From positions 558,001 to 622,000 of the forward strand of contig OX337229.1 in NCBI GenBank assembly GCA_946965045.2: 64,000 nt of DNA, read 5' to 3'. The DNA comes from Epithemia pelagica. Taxonomy: Eukaryota > Bacillariophyta > Bacillariophyceae > Surirellales > Surirellaceae. Position 1 is the first letter of the stretch; each line of letters begins with the position of its first letter. Below, in pieces: positions 21,555 to 31,033 of this stretch. The notes beneath the pieces were generated by a model that ran no database searches, was not told where the DNA came from, and saw nothing but the letters and a program-made list of their open reading frames with translations. Made by a program: the position numbers and the translations under genes.

Positions 21555-23867
21555 ATGGTGGTCAAGGTGATTGATTTCTCAACGGCCTCGCCGTCGTCCG
21601 CCTTGAATCCCTTATCGGCCCAGGTACGACAGTATATCTGGGAGGAACTCCAACAAGGCTTGCAACAAGAGTCGGTCACAAGCCTCGTCTTGACGGGTGG
21701 GGTGCAACACTTTTCGGCCGGGGCCGATTTGACCGAATTTGGCTCCTTGTCGGCCGCCAATCTATCCACCACCAACAACAACAATAATCGCAGCAACAGT
21801 AAGCCCTTGACCTTGATTGACGTGGTCCAAGCCTTGGAGGATTCTCCCAAGCCCATTGTGGCCGCTATTGCGGGCGCTTGTTTGGGAGGAGGCTTGGAAT
21901 TGGCCTTGGCCTGTCATTATCGTGTGGCCGTATCGGCCAAAAGCAGCAACACAAAATTGGGTCTTCCCGAAGTCCACGTGGGTGTCATTCCGGGAGCGGG
22001 AGCAACTCAACGATTACCAAAGGCCATTGGATTGGCGGCCGCCAGTCAATTGATTTTGACCGGGTCGTCCCTGTCGGCCAAGGCGGCCCTGGCGCAGGGT
22101 CTTTTGGACGATACCGTGGCGACACCGTCCGAATTGCTACCACAAGCCTCGAAATGGGCCCTGTGGGCCGAAGTGTTGCCCCTGACGGATCCACAACGTC
22201 GTCGGTTGGGACGACAAGCCTTACGAGAATCTCCCGCCGTGGCCCACAATATTTTGCAACAAGCCGAATTGTCTTTACCGCGGTTTGGAAACCGTGGATA
22301 TCAAGCGGCTCTCACGGCATTGAGAGCCTCGTATTTGCCATTGGCCCAAGGCATGGAGGTGGAACGAAACTGCTTTTTGGAAACCTTGCTGTCCGAACAA
22401 GGGATTGCCCGACGACATGCCTTTTTTGCGGTACGGCAGGCACAAAAACACGTCTATCCCCAAATTGCCCACGAGTTGATCCAACAAGGACATGCACTCT
22501 TACAGCCACCAAAAACTAAGACAACAACAGCCGTGCCCGTGGCCGTGATTGGTGCCGGAACCATGGGAACGGGGATTTCCATGGTCTTGTTGCAAGCCGG
22601 CTTTCAAGTCACATTGGTTGATGTCCAAGAAACGGCCTTGGCACAGGGCATGAAACTGATTCAACAAACGTTGGAGTCCCAAGTTCGTCGCAAAAAAATT
22701 CCACCGGCCGTCGCGGCCGACCGGATGCAACGAATCCATTCGACCACGCGGCTACAAGACTTGGGACAATGTCAATTGGTGGTGGATGCCATTGTCGAAA
22801 ATATGCGCATCAAACAAGGTGTCTTTCGTACCTTGGATCAAGTCACACCACCGTCTTGTATCTTGGTGAGTAATACCAGTACCTTGGACATTGACGTCAT
22901 GGCATCCGTCCTCCAACCCCAACGACAGAAATGGTTTGTGGGGTGGCACTTTTTTTCACCGGCCAATGTCATGAAATTGGTGGAAATTGTTCGAGGCTCC
23001 CACACCTGTCCGCACGCCATTTCCTTGATGCAACTCTTGTCCAAAAAAATTGGCAAAATTGGTGTCGTGGTGGGCAATTGCGATGGCTTTTGTGGCAATC
23101 GATTGTTGCGGCCCTATACATTGGAGTCCACCTATTTGTTGGAAGAAGGAGTGGCTACTATTGCCCAGGTCGATCAAGCTCTGGTCGAGTTTGGATTTGC
23201 CTTGGGACCCTTTCAAATGGGGGACTTGGCCGGCAATGACGTGGGCTACAATATTCGCAAAGAACGAGGATGGATCGTGGATGCCAAGGACAAGCAGACG
23301 GTTGTACCGGCCAATCGTCCAGCTCGGTACTCGCAAGTCGCCGATGTCATGGTACGAGATTATGGCCGCACTGGACAAAAGGCCGGTAAGGGTTGGTACG
23401 ACTACGATCCCACCATTGGCAAAGGACGCACACCACTGCATTCCCAAGAAATGGCGGGTATTTTGTGGTCGTATGCGGCCAAGCCTCTGGCTGGAGTGGG
23501 TGGCAACACGACGGCTGCCATTGCATCGCCCCACGAAATTGTCTGTCGTTCGTTGTATCCTCTGGTCAATGAAGGATTCAAGTGTTTGGAAGAAGGCATT
23601 TCCTTGCGGCCCAGTGACATTGATGTCGTGTATCTGTACGGCTATGGATGGCCCGCTTGGCGAGGAGGACCCATGCATTGGGCCGACCATCAAGTGGGGT
23701 TGCCGCACATTTTGGCGTGGTTGCAAGACATGTACCGGAAGCATCCCACCTCGGAACAGTTTGCTCCCAGTGCACTGCTGGTGACCTGCGTCCAACAAGG
23801 TGTGACCGTCGAAGAATATTATCGACAACGAGAAAAGGCGGCATCCACTACGCGAAGCAAATTGTAA
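21555..23867 (+). CDS. Peroxisomal bifunctional enoyl-CoA hydratase / 3-hydroxyacyl-CoA dehydrogenase (MFE-1 type, 770 aa)
   Basis: Catalyses hydration of trans-2-enoyl-CoA and NAD-dependent oxidation of 3-hydroxyacyl-CoA in beta-oxidation. The N-terminal crotonase domain shows the oxyanion-hole segment HFSAGADLTEFG, then GACLGGGLELALACHY near residue 104 and GLPEVHVGVIPGAG near 137, carrying the two expected catalytic Glu. The dehydrogenase domain starts with VIGAGTMGTGISMVL near residue 328 and has the catalytic His segment GWHFFSPANVMKLVEIV. Two C-terminal dehydrogenase repeats follow, with LVNEGFKCLEEGI and YGYGWPAWRGGPM. The protein ends ARSKL-like (TTRSKL), a type 1 peroxisomal targeting signal. 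Length fits EHHADH/plant MFP (about 720-770 aa). No introns. The ATG at 21555 opens MVVKVIDFSTAS. Confidence 0.93.
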   Translation: MVVKVIDFSTASPSSALNPLSAQVRQYIWEELQQGLQQESVTSLVLTGGVQHFSAGADLTEFGSLSAANLSTTNNNNNRSNSKPLTLIDVVQALEDSPKPIVAAIAGACLGGGLELALACHYRVAVSAKSSNTKLGLPEVHVGVIPGAGATQRLPKAIGLAAASQLILTGSSLSAKAALAQGLLDDTVATPSELLPQASKWALWAEVLPLTDPQRRRLGRQALRESPAVAHNILQQAELSLPRFGNRGYQAALTALRASYLPLAQGMEVERNCFLETLLSEQGIARRHAFFAVRQAQKHVYPQIAHELIQQGHALLQPPKTKTTTAVPVAVIGAGTMGTGISMVLLQAGFQVTLVDVQETALAQGMKLIQQTLESQVRRKKIPPAVAADRMQRIHSTTRLQDLGQCQLVVDAIVENMRIKQGVFRTLDQVTPPSCILVSNTSTLDIDVMASVLQPQRQKWFVGWHFFSPANVMKLVEIVRGSHTCPHAISLMQLLSKKIGKIGVVVGNCDGFCGNRLLRPYTLESTYLLEEGVATIAQVDQALVEFGFALGPFQMGDLAGNDVGYNIRKERGWIVDAKDKQTVVPANRPARYSQVADVMVRDYGRTGQKAGKGWYDYDPTIGKGRTPLHSQEMAGILWSYAAKPLAGVGGNTTAAIASPHEIVCRSLYPLVNEGFKCLEEGISLRPSDIDVVYLYGYGWPAWRGGPMHWADHQVGLPHILAWLQDMYRKHPTSEQFAPSALLVTCVQQGVTVEEYYRQREKAASTTRSKL

Positions 23868-24200
23868 AATCACACGATTGCGCGTCAAGAAACGTTCCAA
23901 GGACATTACTAGAACTAAACCACTTCTAGATAGTTCTTATTCACCATCCACTGGCTGTCGTTCGTGCAAAAGGTGACCCGAATAATCGACACGGACGATG
24001 CAGCGAGACTTGAAGAGTGGAACCACCCAAGGTACGCTCCTGGACGCGTCAGTCATAGTCTTGCGATCAAGAAGAAGAGACAAAGCCTCTCGAAAACTCT
24101 TTGTCGTGCCACCACTGTTCAGGTGGCAAAACAGCGGTCACTGGCGAAGGAGGAGGAAGAAGCATTTGTGGAAAAATTTTTTCTCATCAAGACGGTTTTG
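23868..24200. other. Convergent intergenic region
   Basis: The 3' ends of the beta-oxidation gene (plus) and a membrane protein gene (minus) converge here. Only short, unconvincing frames are present. Confidence 0.4.
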
Positions 24201-25328
24201 CTAATCTCGAAACTTGCAAACCAATAGAGTCAGAGTGACAACTGCCGTGCAGTGGTACAGGAGGCCCCCTCCTAGGGTTTCGGTCAAAACGTGATCGAGC
24301 CAACAAAACACAACATGAAACAAGGAAAGAAAGAGTAGCAATCCGAGGAGCGAAGCCGTATGCCACCACCCAAGCGATGGGTCGAAAAAGGGATACAGAA
24401 ACTGGGAACCATGACAACGATCCACCCAAAGATCTTTGACGGCATAGGAAAACAAAACATAAAGGATTCCAAATAGATTGGTAAATGGCAAGTCGGTATA
24501 TCGAATCGCGAGTCCACCGAGCAATGTCACCTCAAGGATACAAGCGATAAAGTTAAAGTTGTGTTCAATCAAGGACATTGTATTGTTGAGCAAGCCCAAG
24601 TTGGTCTTGTCTTCCAACTTTTGCGCCATGGGCCACAACACAAACTTTACCACTGTCGTCACGAGCATGCTGGCTGGAGCTGCAATCTCCCAGCCCACCA
24701 ATGCGATTCGCAAGATCCATGGTGATAAAGAAGTGTTGAACGTGTGAATGAAGATGGGAATAGCACCAAGCAGTATAAATACAAATCCCTCCAGCACCCA
24801 AGCCCAGAATGTAAAATACGACAAGTTGAGGGACCCTCGAAATACACTACCAGAGTAGTGAAACCCACGAAACGGAATTTTGACTGGTTGGAGGACACTT
24901 TCTGGAGCGTACTCGGTGATTTGGTCCCAGACTCCGTACCAAAATTGGTACAGTGAGTCACTCAGCATTAACGACCCAAAGGCCAGTCGAAGAATGCCGA
25001 CGTGAAGAGCCGTCAAATATTCGGGAAAGACGACCGTGGTGAAGGTGTCGGCATTGGCAATATCATCTAAACTTTCCAACGTAGGAAGGTTTTGGATACA
25101 AAAAGCTGATGTGATGGCAATGAACAGAATCGTATGCCAATGAGGATATACGGATACTGCCGGTTTCTTCTCGCCCATCGTGCATTTATCTTCGTTAGGA
25201 TCTTGGATCACCATTGTCTCGATTCTCGATGCTTGATGAAGGGGGTACGTGTTAAGGGCGACTGCAGAACCGGACGGCGCAAAGGACTTAAGCCCAATTA
25301 CAACGTGCCTGCGCGCTGCTCTACCCAT
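24201..25328 (-). CDS. Polytopic membrane protein, FAR-17a/AIG1-like by inference (375 aa)
   Basis: The first ~75 residues are polar. Six or seven hydrophobic spans follow, beginning HWHTILFIAITSAF. Features recalling the FAR-17a/AIG1/ADTRP family (membrane hydrolases of hydroxy-fatty-acid esters in animals) are YFTFWAWVLEGFVF in an early span, IEHNFNFIACILEV in the centre and YPFFDPSLGWWHTA near the end. The similarity is at pattern level and not proven. It is clearly paralogous to the plus-strand gene at 27240: shared SLDDIANADTFT / TLDEAATMETFT and VFPEYLT, SPWILR, LGGL and the terminal KFRD/RFRD. The start is taken as the ATG at 25328; a later Met would also leave all spans intact. It sits next to a peroxisomal beta-oxidation gene and an SDR, so a lipid role is plausible. 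Confidence 0.7.
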   Translation of the reverse strand: MGRAARRHVVIGLKSFAPSGSAVALNTYPLHQASRIETMVIQDPNEDKCTMGEKKPAVSVYPHWHTILFIAITSAFCIQNLPTLESLDDIANADTFTTVVFPEYLTALHVGILRLAFGSLMLSDSLYQFWYGVWDQITEYAPESVLQPVKIPFRGFHYSGSVFRGSLNLSYFTFWAWVLEGFVFILLGAIPIFIHTFNTSLSPWILRIALVGWEIAAPASMLVTTVVKFVLWPMAQKLEDKTNLGLLNNTMSLIEHNFNFIACILEVTLLGGLAIRYTDLPFTNLFGILYVLFSYAVKDLWVDRCHGSQFLYPFFDPSLGWWHTASLLGLLLFLSLFHVVFCWLDHVLTETLGGGLLYHCTAVVTLTLLVCKFRD

Positions 25329-25496
25329 TGTCTATTCGCTACCGCATCAATCGAGCTCTAGTAGGAGTAACAACTCATAGGAGTGGGTGAACTGTCCTAA
25401 GAGAAGCAAATTTCCGATGGATATATCAACATGTTTCTGGTTTCTATTGATACAACAAGTAGCTAGGTAGTGTCATATCCGATGGTTCATGATGTT

Positions 25497-26918
25497 TCAC
25501 TCACGACCTTCGTCGTTCTCTGCTACATCTTCCACGTCCTTGTCGTCATCATTCGGACTGGGATTGGTGTCCTTGAGTTCTACCACCAACTGTTCTTGTT
25601 CGTCCGGATCCATAAAGGATTCCTTGTTGTCATCCTCTTCCGTCAGTACTGTCAGGTTATCGTATTCCAATTCTTGGACCATGCCGATATCGGTTGGCCC
25701 CATGGGAGGTCCAGCGGGAGGGAGGGGCCATCGCATAAAAAAGGAATGATGAACCAACAAGAGCGGAGCCACGACATGCAAGGAGAACCAGGGAATCATG
25801 GTGTGCACCGAAAACAATTGTCCATACAAAGGGTTGGCTTCCACCATGAGATCGTAAATTGGCTGTAGGATAATGCGACAAATCCATATCCAGAAAAAGG
25901 TCAAGACAATCTGGGAAAAGAAAAAGGAATAGATACCCCGTAGGGGTTGGACCATTTTGTGAAAGGGCCAAAAGTCAAAGGCGACAGTGTGGAAGAGAGA
26001 CCAACTGATTTGGGAGGCTCCAATCGCGTCGGAATAAAACAAATTGTCGACTCCAGCGGCAATAATAATTTCGTAAATGGACCAACCCAGCAAGACCGTC
26101 GTGGCTGTCAATGCTGCATGTTGGAGCCAGGGGTGAGGGAGCAGAGTAAAGGGCCAGTTTTGAAAGACAAGGATACTGGCAAAGTTGTGGACCCAAACAA
26201 TAATGGATACGGCGCATCCAAACCACCATGGACCAGAGGCGGGTCCTTCTGGATTGGAGGAATCATTGGCAATGGGGCCAATGTAGTCGACAAATTGAAA
26301 CATGACCACCGCTAAAAGGATACAAATAACGGAGGAAACAACCATATTGACGGGCGGAAAGGGGTGAAGGGGAATAAGGGGAGAGGCCGATGTCTGAATA
26401 TCCAAAACCCACCAGAGAGTCATCCAAAAGAGTCCAATACCAAACCAAGCACCGGCGGGGAAAAGAGGGTATCCCCACCATACATTCACAAAGAATGCAG
26501 AAAGCGAGACAGCCATTGCAAGAGTCAAGCCTGTCATGACAAAGCCAATGACCAAACGACCATGGCCATTCCAAAAGGGCTTGGCTTGTTCAATTCCAAA
26601 CGGAGCCGCCAATGGCCAACCACCTCCGACAATTCCGAATATCAAAAGATAATGCAAAAACCAAAAGGACCACGGTATGAAGGTCTCAACAGTCCATTTT
26701 GCGTTGGCGCTCATGGCGGCATAAAACATGACCCATGAGAGGGTCACGACGACAAAGAAGCGCAAAAAGGCGACATGAAAGGGGAGAATCGACACTGATC
26801 CAATCTTGCGAGGACGAGCAGCGGAGGTTTGAGAAGAAGAGTCACCCATTGGTTCAGTCTTCTTGGTAGGAGGAGAAGTACAAGTTAACGAAGGAGAAAG
26901 AGAATCTTTGGGACACAT
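25497..26918 (-). CDS. Polytopic membrane protein of unknown function (about 473 aa)
   Basis: Starts at the first in-frame ATG (26918, MCPKDSLSPSLT). The frame is open further upstream but without an ATG, and a CTTTCAG acceptor-like site near 26956 leaves room for an upstream exon. After a ~55-residue Ser/Thr/Lys-rich cytosolic tail come about ten hydrophobic spans rich in Trp and Phe (e.g. FLRFFVVVTLSWVMFYAAM, WWGYPLFPAGAWFGIGLFW, HAALTATTVLLGWSIYEII). Several His and Trp sit at span ends (FLHYLLIFG, WVHNFASIL, LFHTVAFDFWPFH, LLLVHHSFFMRWP). The C-terminal ~75 residues are strongly acidic. I do not recognise the family. Repeated His in membrane spans could bind haem or metal, which is a guess. 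It lies between the two AIG1-like paralogs and is divergent from the second. Confidence 0.7.
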   Translation of the reverse strand: MCPKDSLSPSLTCTSPPTKKTEPMGDSSSQTSAARPRKIGSVSILPFHVAFLRFFVVVTLSWVMFYAAMSANAKWTVETFIPWSFWFLHYLLIFGIVGGGWPLAAPFGIEQAKPFWNGHGRLVIGFVMTGLTLAMAVSLSAFFVNVWWGYPLFPAGAWFGIGLFWMTLWWVLDIQTSASPLIPLHPFPPVNMVVSSVICILLAVVMFQFVDYIGPIANDSSNPEGPASGPWWFGCAVSIIVWVHNFASILVFQNWPFTLLPHPWLQHAALTATTVLLGWSIYEIIIAAGVDNLFYSDAIGASQISWSLFHTVAFDFWPFHKMVQPLRGIYSFFFSQIVLTFFWIWICRIILQPIYDLMVEANPLYGQLFSVHTMIPWFSLHVVAPLLLVHHSFFMRWPLPPAGPPMGPTDIGMVQELEYDNLTVLTEEDDNKESFMDPDEQEQLVVELKDTNPSPNDDDKDVEDVAENDEGRE

Positions 26919-27239
26919 GAGACTTTGGTCGTCGTCTTCCCATGGTCCTCGCAGTCTGAAAGAAGCAATTGGAATTTGAGGCAATCAAGCTTTTTAGAAC
27001 TTTCCATCTCATTCATTGAAAACACCTGCGAGTCCATTATTTGACGTCATACGAATCACACACACGCACTCGAATCTGCGTACTCTTTTTTCTATAGAAA
27101 ATCTATCCGATCAGTCGCGCGGTCAAACTCGGTCGCGCTACAAATTGGAACCCGGAGGTAACCAATTTGGAATGATCCAAAGATTTTTTGGATTTCTTGT
27201 GCGGCGCTGATTCTTTCGCCCTGTAACCCAACGAACACC
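26919..27239. promoter_or_regulatory. Divergent promoter region between two membrane protein genes
   Basis: About 320 bp between a minus-strand ATG (26918) and a plus-strand ATG (27240). No specific element could be assigned. Confidence 0.35.
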
Positions 27240-28283
27240 ATGTCAAATACCAAAGATGACGGCGAACGAAAGAAGAAAGCGTTGACTTCGGCCCCACCGC
27301 CCTGGCACTCTGTATTGTTAATAGTTGTCATTGGAGGATTCTTTGTGGCGACCCTTCCGTCGTTGGACACCTTGGATGAGGCGGCCACCATGGAAACCTT
27401 TACCCAGATTGTCTTTCCCGAATATTTAACTCTTTGGTCCTTGGCTTGGATTCGAATGGCAATTGCAATTTCCATTTGGGCCGTAACGATTCACACGTCG
27501 GTCCTTTCCGAGGGTTGGGTCCAGGAAACCTCCTACTCCAAACACAGCAAACTCCTCATGACACCGCTCAAAATATCGGGCTGGAAAACATTGGCTCCCT
27601 TCACGTCCATTTCTTGGAACCTTTTGGGACTTTCCTTTTCCCTCAGCTCTTACATTGCCTTTCAAGCGACTCAGAACCAAGACGTTTCGCCCTGGATATT
27701 ACGGACAGCTCTTTGTGTCTGGTCTGTTGCGGCGCCGAATACCCTGTTGGTGGCGGCGGTGATTCGATATGCAATTTGGCCCGCCGTCTTGGCCAAGGGA
27801 AACTCAACGGCTCCACTCAAGTCCGTACGGTACGTATGTCTATGTGTGGAACGACGAGAGAGGATGACACGTGTGACTAACGGAATGTTGTTGGACGGAT
27901 CAATCAGAAATGTGTTTATGCACAATATCAATGTGTTTTATGCTGTTTCCGAGAGTGCGTTACTGGGCGGCCTTCCGGTACGATGGTCCGAATTGAGTTT
28001 GGCTCCGCTGGTGGGGTTTGCCTATGTGGTCTTTTCCTGGAATGCCACCCTGTTGTGGAGCAAACCCTTTGGTCCGCAATTTATTTACTTTTTCTTTGAC
28101 ACGACCGTACCGGGATATGGAGCCTCCATTGCTCTCTTGGCCCTGTTGTTTGCCTTGATTCTCTTTTTTGCCCTGTTTTGTACCAGTGAACTTCTCTTGC
28201 ATTGGATCGACGGCGGTTTGTTAGCGAGCCTTGGCTTTGTCGGGATTCTGTGTGCCGCCGTCATGAGATTTCGAGACTACTAG
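27240..28283 (+). CDS. Polytopic membrane protein, paralog of 24201-25328 (321 aa after splicing)
   Basis: Two exons, 27240-27829 and 27908-28283. The 78-bp intron has a GTACGT donor, a branch-like TGACTAACG and an ATCAG acceptor, and is phase 2. It is a multiple of three and free of stops, so the unspliced reading also stays open (347 aa). The spliced product (…KSVRNVFMHNINVFYAV) aligns with the paralog without a gap, which supports splicing. About six hydrophobic spans; shared landmarks are LDEAATMETFT, VFPEYLT, SPWILRTAL, HNINVFYAVSESALLGG and MRFRD at the end. As with the paralog, the FAR-17a/AIG1-like label is an inference. The last ~80 codons and the 3' flank are duplicated, inverted, at 20.5-21.4 kb. 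Start context CACCATGTC. Confidence 0.75.
   Translation: MSNTKDDGERKKKALTSAPPPWHSVLLIVVIGGFFVATLPSLDTLDEAATMETFTQIVFPEYLTLWSLAWIRMAIAISIWAVTIHTSVLSEGWVQETSYSKHSKLLMTPLKISGWKTLAPFTSISWNLLGLSFSLSSYIAFQATQNQDVSPWILRTALCVWSVAAPNTLLVAAVIRYAIWPAVLAKGNSTAPLKSVRYVCLCVERRERMTRVTNGMLLDGSIRNVFMHNINVFYAVSESALLGGLPVRWSELSLAPLVGFAYVVFSWNATLLWSKPFGPQFIYFFFDTTVPGYGASIALLALLFALILFFALFCTSELLLHWIDGGLLASLGFVGILCAAVMRFRDY
27830..27907 (+). other. In-frame 78-bp intron (3n, stop-free)
   Basis: Its GT-AG boundaries, branch-like TGACTAACG and the gap-free paralog alignment support splicing. Its length and lack of stops mean retention would add 26 residues without ending the frame. Confidence 0.7.
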
Positions 28284-28863
28284 GGATGATGATTCCTCTC
28301 ACACAAGCGAGAGGTCTCGTTTGTGTAGTAGCGGGATTTTGTGTATGGTAGGATGATGGGGGATCATCCATCGAGTGGTCTCGGAAGTGCGGGGGGAGTA
28401 GACTCAATGTATATAGAATGTGTTTGGGTGTGGCAGGCGTCCGGAACCAATTTCGTGACAGAACAGAACATGATGCGGCTTCCTGGGGAGAAACGATAGC
28501 TCTAGATCTACGGCAGTATTCAAATGCATTTGTCGCATTCTTCCAAGGATCCGCTAGCTCTAGAGAGACGAAGGGCACTCCAGTTTCTGCTAATAGATTC
28601 GTTTGTTGTTCACAGCACATAGCATTAAATATTAGGGGGTAGGACTAGGACAACCCCCAAAACCACACGTCAACTTCCGAAGAATTTTATCGGTGGCAAT
28701 TTTTGCTTTGTGGGTATCTTTCTTCGTGACACAAGATGGACCATCCAGTCGTCGTCCACCAAAGTACATGATCCTTGAAGCCAAGCGCTCTTGGATCCAA
28801 TCACAAAACCAAGACAGCAAGAGACCATCCGACCCAATATAAGAGACAATGATGATGATTCCG
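28030..28863 (+). repeat. Source locus of the permuted duplicate at 20514-21361
   Basis: Spans the 3' end of the membrane protein gene, the intergenic region and the SDR start codon. It is the likely source because it holds the intact genes and the uninterrupted order. Confidence 0.75.
28284..28848. promoter_or_regulatory. Intergenic region, membrane protein 3' flank and SDR promoter
   Basis: This 565 bp is almost wholly represented in the permuted copy at 20.5-21.4 kb. That copy has therefore carried the SDR upstream region to another promoter. Confidence 0.5.
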
Positions 28864-30120
28864 TCCTGGCGGCCCCTGGGAGTGGCCGCATCGGCCGCCC
28901 TGGTCTATGGATGGGCTCGGTTGGATTGCGATCCTGGCTTGTACTGGTACGAACGCTATTGGTTTCATGACAATGCTCTTGCCAAACAAGAGTATTATCG
29001 GAACAAGTCCATTTGGATTGTGGGTGCCAGTTCGGGAATTGGTCGCGAATTGGCCCTCCAATTGTCCCAACTGCCCTGCCGTCGTCTCATTTTGACCAGT
29101 CGGAACCACGACAAACTCCAACAGGTGGTGAACGACTGCCAACGCAAGGCACGAGACACCACGGACAACAACCACAACAAAAACGAGACGGTTGGCTGCT
29201 GCGAGTGTTGGGCGTTGCCGCTCGATGTCACCAATCATTCGCAACTCCAAGAAGCCGTGCAACAACTCCACGAACCATTGGATGGTCCGCCCTGGTTGGA
29301 TATGGTCATTTTCAATGCCGGTGTAGGACAATTGTGTCCGGCACTCGAAACCCCACCCCACCAAGTCGAACAGTTGTTTCAACGCAATGCTCTATGGCCC
29401 ATGATCTTGCTCGCCCTCCTCCTCCAACGACGACAGCAGTCTCCTCCTTTCGAACCACACGATTCTGCTGTTTCTTCCACTCCTACAACAACAACCACAA
29501 CCACATCTTACACGGAACCCAGCAAACCCAACCACAAGAGTCCGCACATTGTGGTCACGAGCAGTGTGGGTGCCACACTGCCCTTGCCCCTTTCGGCCAC
29601 CTATGCCGCCACCAAGGCGGCTCTCCAACAATACCTCCAAACCTTGGCCACCGAACGACCCGACTTGAGCATTACCGTACTATGTCCCGGAACGGTCGAT
29701 ACGCCCTTTCATCATTCCAAACACAGCGTCACTGCAACGAACGATCCCAACGCAACAGTGGCGACTACAACGACTACAACCAACGCATCTTTCCAAACGA
29801 CAATTCACGACACGACACAACCAAACAATCCTACAAAAGCACCAACGACACAACCGACGTCCCCGTTGAAAATGTCGGTCCAACGATGTGCTCGCTTGTA
29901 CTTGGCCGCCGTGGCCCACCACAACAATGGAGGAGGAGGATTCCGGGAACATGTGATTGCCCAGCAACCTACATTGACGGCCGTCCACCTCCATCGGTGG
30001 TTTCCCACCCTCTCGAGATGGATCTTGGCACGCATTGGTACCAAACGAATTCAATTGTGGAGACAGGGCAAAGATTTGTACGATCCAGCCTCGTGGACCA
30101 ACCGTCCCCACCAGAACTAG
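28849..30120 (+). CDS. Short-chain dehydrogenase/reductase, DHRS7-like (423 aa)
   Basis: An NAD(P)-dependent oxidoreductase of the classical SDR fold. The N-terminal segment (ATG at 28849; MMMIPSWRPLGVAASAALV) is hydrophobic and probably anchors the protein in a membrane. The cofactor site reads IWIVGASSGIGRELALQL (TGxxxGxG type with Ala-Ser), followed by LILTSRN, which has the basic residue typical of NADP users. The structural motif appears as IFNAGVGQ (NAG), the catalytic Ser in VVTSSVGATLPLP, and Tyr/Lys in ATYAATKAAL. The motif after the active site is VLCPGTVDTPF. A Thr/Asn/Pro-rich insert of about 50 residues follows and lengthens it beyond the usual ~300-340 aa. The substrate is unknown; steroid, retinoid or fatty-acyl carbonyls are typical for DHRS7 relatives. 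Confidence 0.88.
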   Translation: MMMIPSWRPLGVAASAALVYGWARLDCDPGLYWYERYWFHDNALAKQEYYRNKSIWIVGASSGIGRELALQLSQLPCRRLILTSRNHDKLQQVVNDCQRKARDTTDNNHNKNETVGCCECWALPLDVTNHSQLQEAVQQLHEPLDGPPWLDMVIFNAGVGQLCPALETPPHQVEQLFQRNALWPMILLALLLQRRQQSPPFEPHDSAVSSTPTTTTTTTSYTEPSKPNHKSPHIVVTSSVGATLPLPLSATYAATKAALQQYLQTLATERPDLSITVLCPGTVDTPFHHSKHSVTATNDPNATVATTTTTTNASFQTTIHDTTQPNNPTKAPTTQPTSPLKMSVQRCARLYLAAVAHHNNGGGGFREHVIAQQPTLTAVHLHRWFPTLSRWILARIGTKRIQLWRQGKDLYDPASWTNRPHQN

Positions 30121-30259
30121 GTAGAACCCATTCACAGAAATAGAGTTTAGCGTATCACCCAACGTGCTGTAGAACAAAAAATAATACGCCGTGGCTGCAA
30201 GAATAATAGAAAATTTGGCTGTGGTTGCTTGTCCTCCTCTCACTCAGTTCCTTAGTAAT

Positions 30260-30587
30260 TTAAAGTCCCAACTTGGTTCTACGCCAGTGACGTCGCTTGG
30301 CATTCCACTTGATGGTATTGTCTGTCCGCATACGAATCCATTGTGGCAAGGGTCGATTTTGACGCTGCTTCTTGGCCAAGGTACGCTTGGTACGAAATGT
30401 CTTTTGCGCCGGCTATTAGAACGTAGTGCCAGAAAGACAGTTGTTTGGTTGGGATTCACCACCAAGGCATTGACCATGGAAACCAGAATGGAAGAGATAG
30501 ACAGATAGACAAGACGGTCAGAAATGGAACCTTGCTTCAAAATGCTTTCCATCATTCTAGAGTATTAGATCGAAGATGACTTACCAT
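30260..30587 (-). CDS. RPL39: Ribosomal protein eL39 (51 aa), two exons
   Basis: Exon 1 contributes only the ATG (30587-30585). Intron 30413-30584 (172 bp) has a GTAAGT donor and a TTCTAATAG acceptor. Exon 2 is 30412-30260 and encodes 50 residues plus TAA. The product begins [20 protein letters not shown] and ends [11 protein letters not shown], with the family core [19 protein letters not shown] between. That gives the invariant eL39 length of 51 residues. eL39 lines the exit tunnel of the cytosolic large ribosomal subunit. An intron directly after the start codon is common in ribosomal protein genes. The upstream TTTCCTTTAG near 30660 could end a further 5' UTR intron. Confidence 0.95.
30413..30584 (-). 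other. Intron of eL39 directly after the ATG
   Basis: 172 bp, GTAAGT to AATAG. Its position is fixed by the need to supply the Met of a 51-residue eL39. Confidence 0.9.
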
Positions 30588-31033
30588 GTTGATATCCCAA
30601 GTTTGCGGTAGACTCAACAACACAGACCCAATAGCAACTTGTCCTGGTCCTGCCGCTGCTCTAAAGGAAACGATAAATCAGTGTTGCGGTAAGCGGTAAA
30701 TGCGATCCAATAATATCAGCGACTACCCCCCTGTGAATATGCGACGGCCAGACGATGGGTATCGTATTCGCTTATGGGTCGCTCCCATTGTCATGGCGAG
30801 ACAAAACACAAACTCTGACGCAAAGCTAGAGCCAACTCCTAGGAGTAGCTATCCTCTACTCCGAATGGAGAAGAAACGATGAAAGATGAAATTCCCATGT
30901 GGATTTATATTTCTAGTTTAACAAGATTTATACACTAGACGACGAGAAATCCCAATCTGTCGTCACCCAACAGTAGCAGTGATATATAGCAAATCGCTTC
31001 GTGCAAATGGTATACTTCGAGCATGCCCTTTCT
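30588..31033. other. Intergenic region upstream of eL39
   Basis: Should contain the eL39 5' UTR and promoter and the 3' UTR of the next minus-strand gene. Includes a possible 5' UTR intron acceptor near 30660. No other gene is supported. Confidence 0.4.

Noticed and set aside
30244-30555. 103-codon minus-strand ORF covering the eL39 region
   Set aside because: It reads the eL39 exon in the wrong frame and extends through the intron; the correct frame gives the 51-residue eL39.
30413-30584. Possible C/D-box snoRNA in the eL39 intron (TGATGG near the start, CTGA words)
   Set aside because: Box C has a mismatch, box spacing is too short and no terminal stem is seen.
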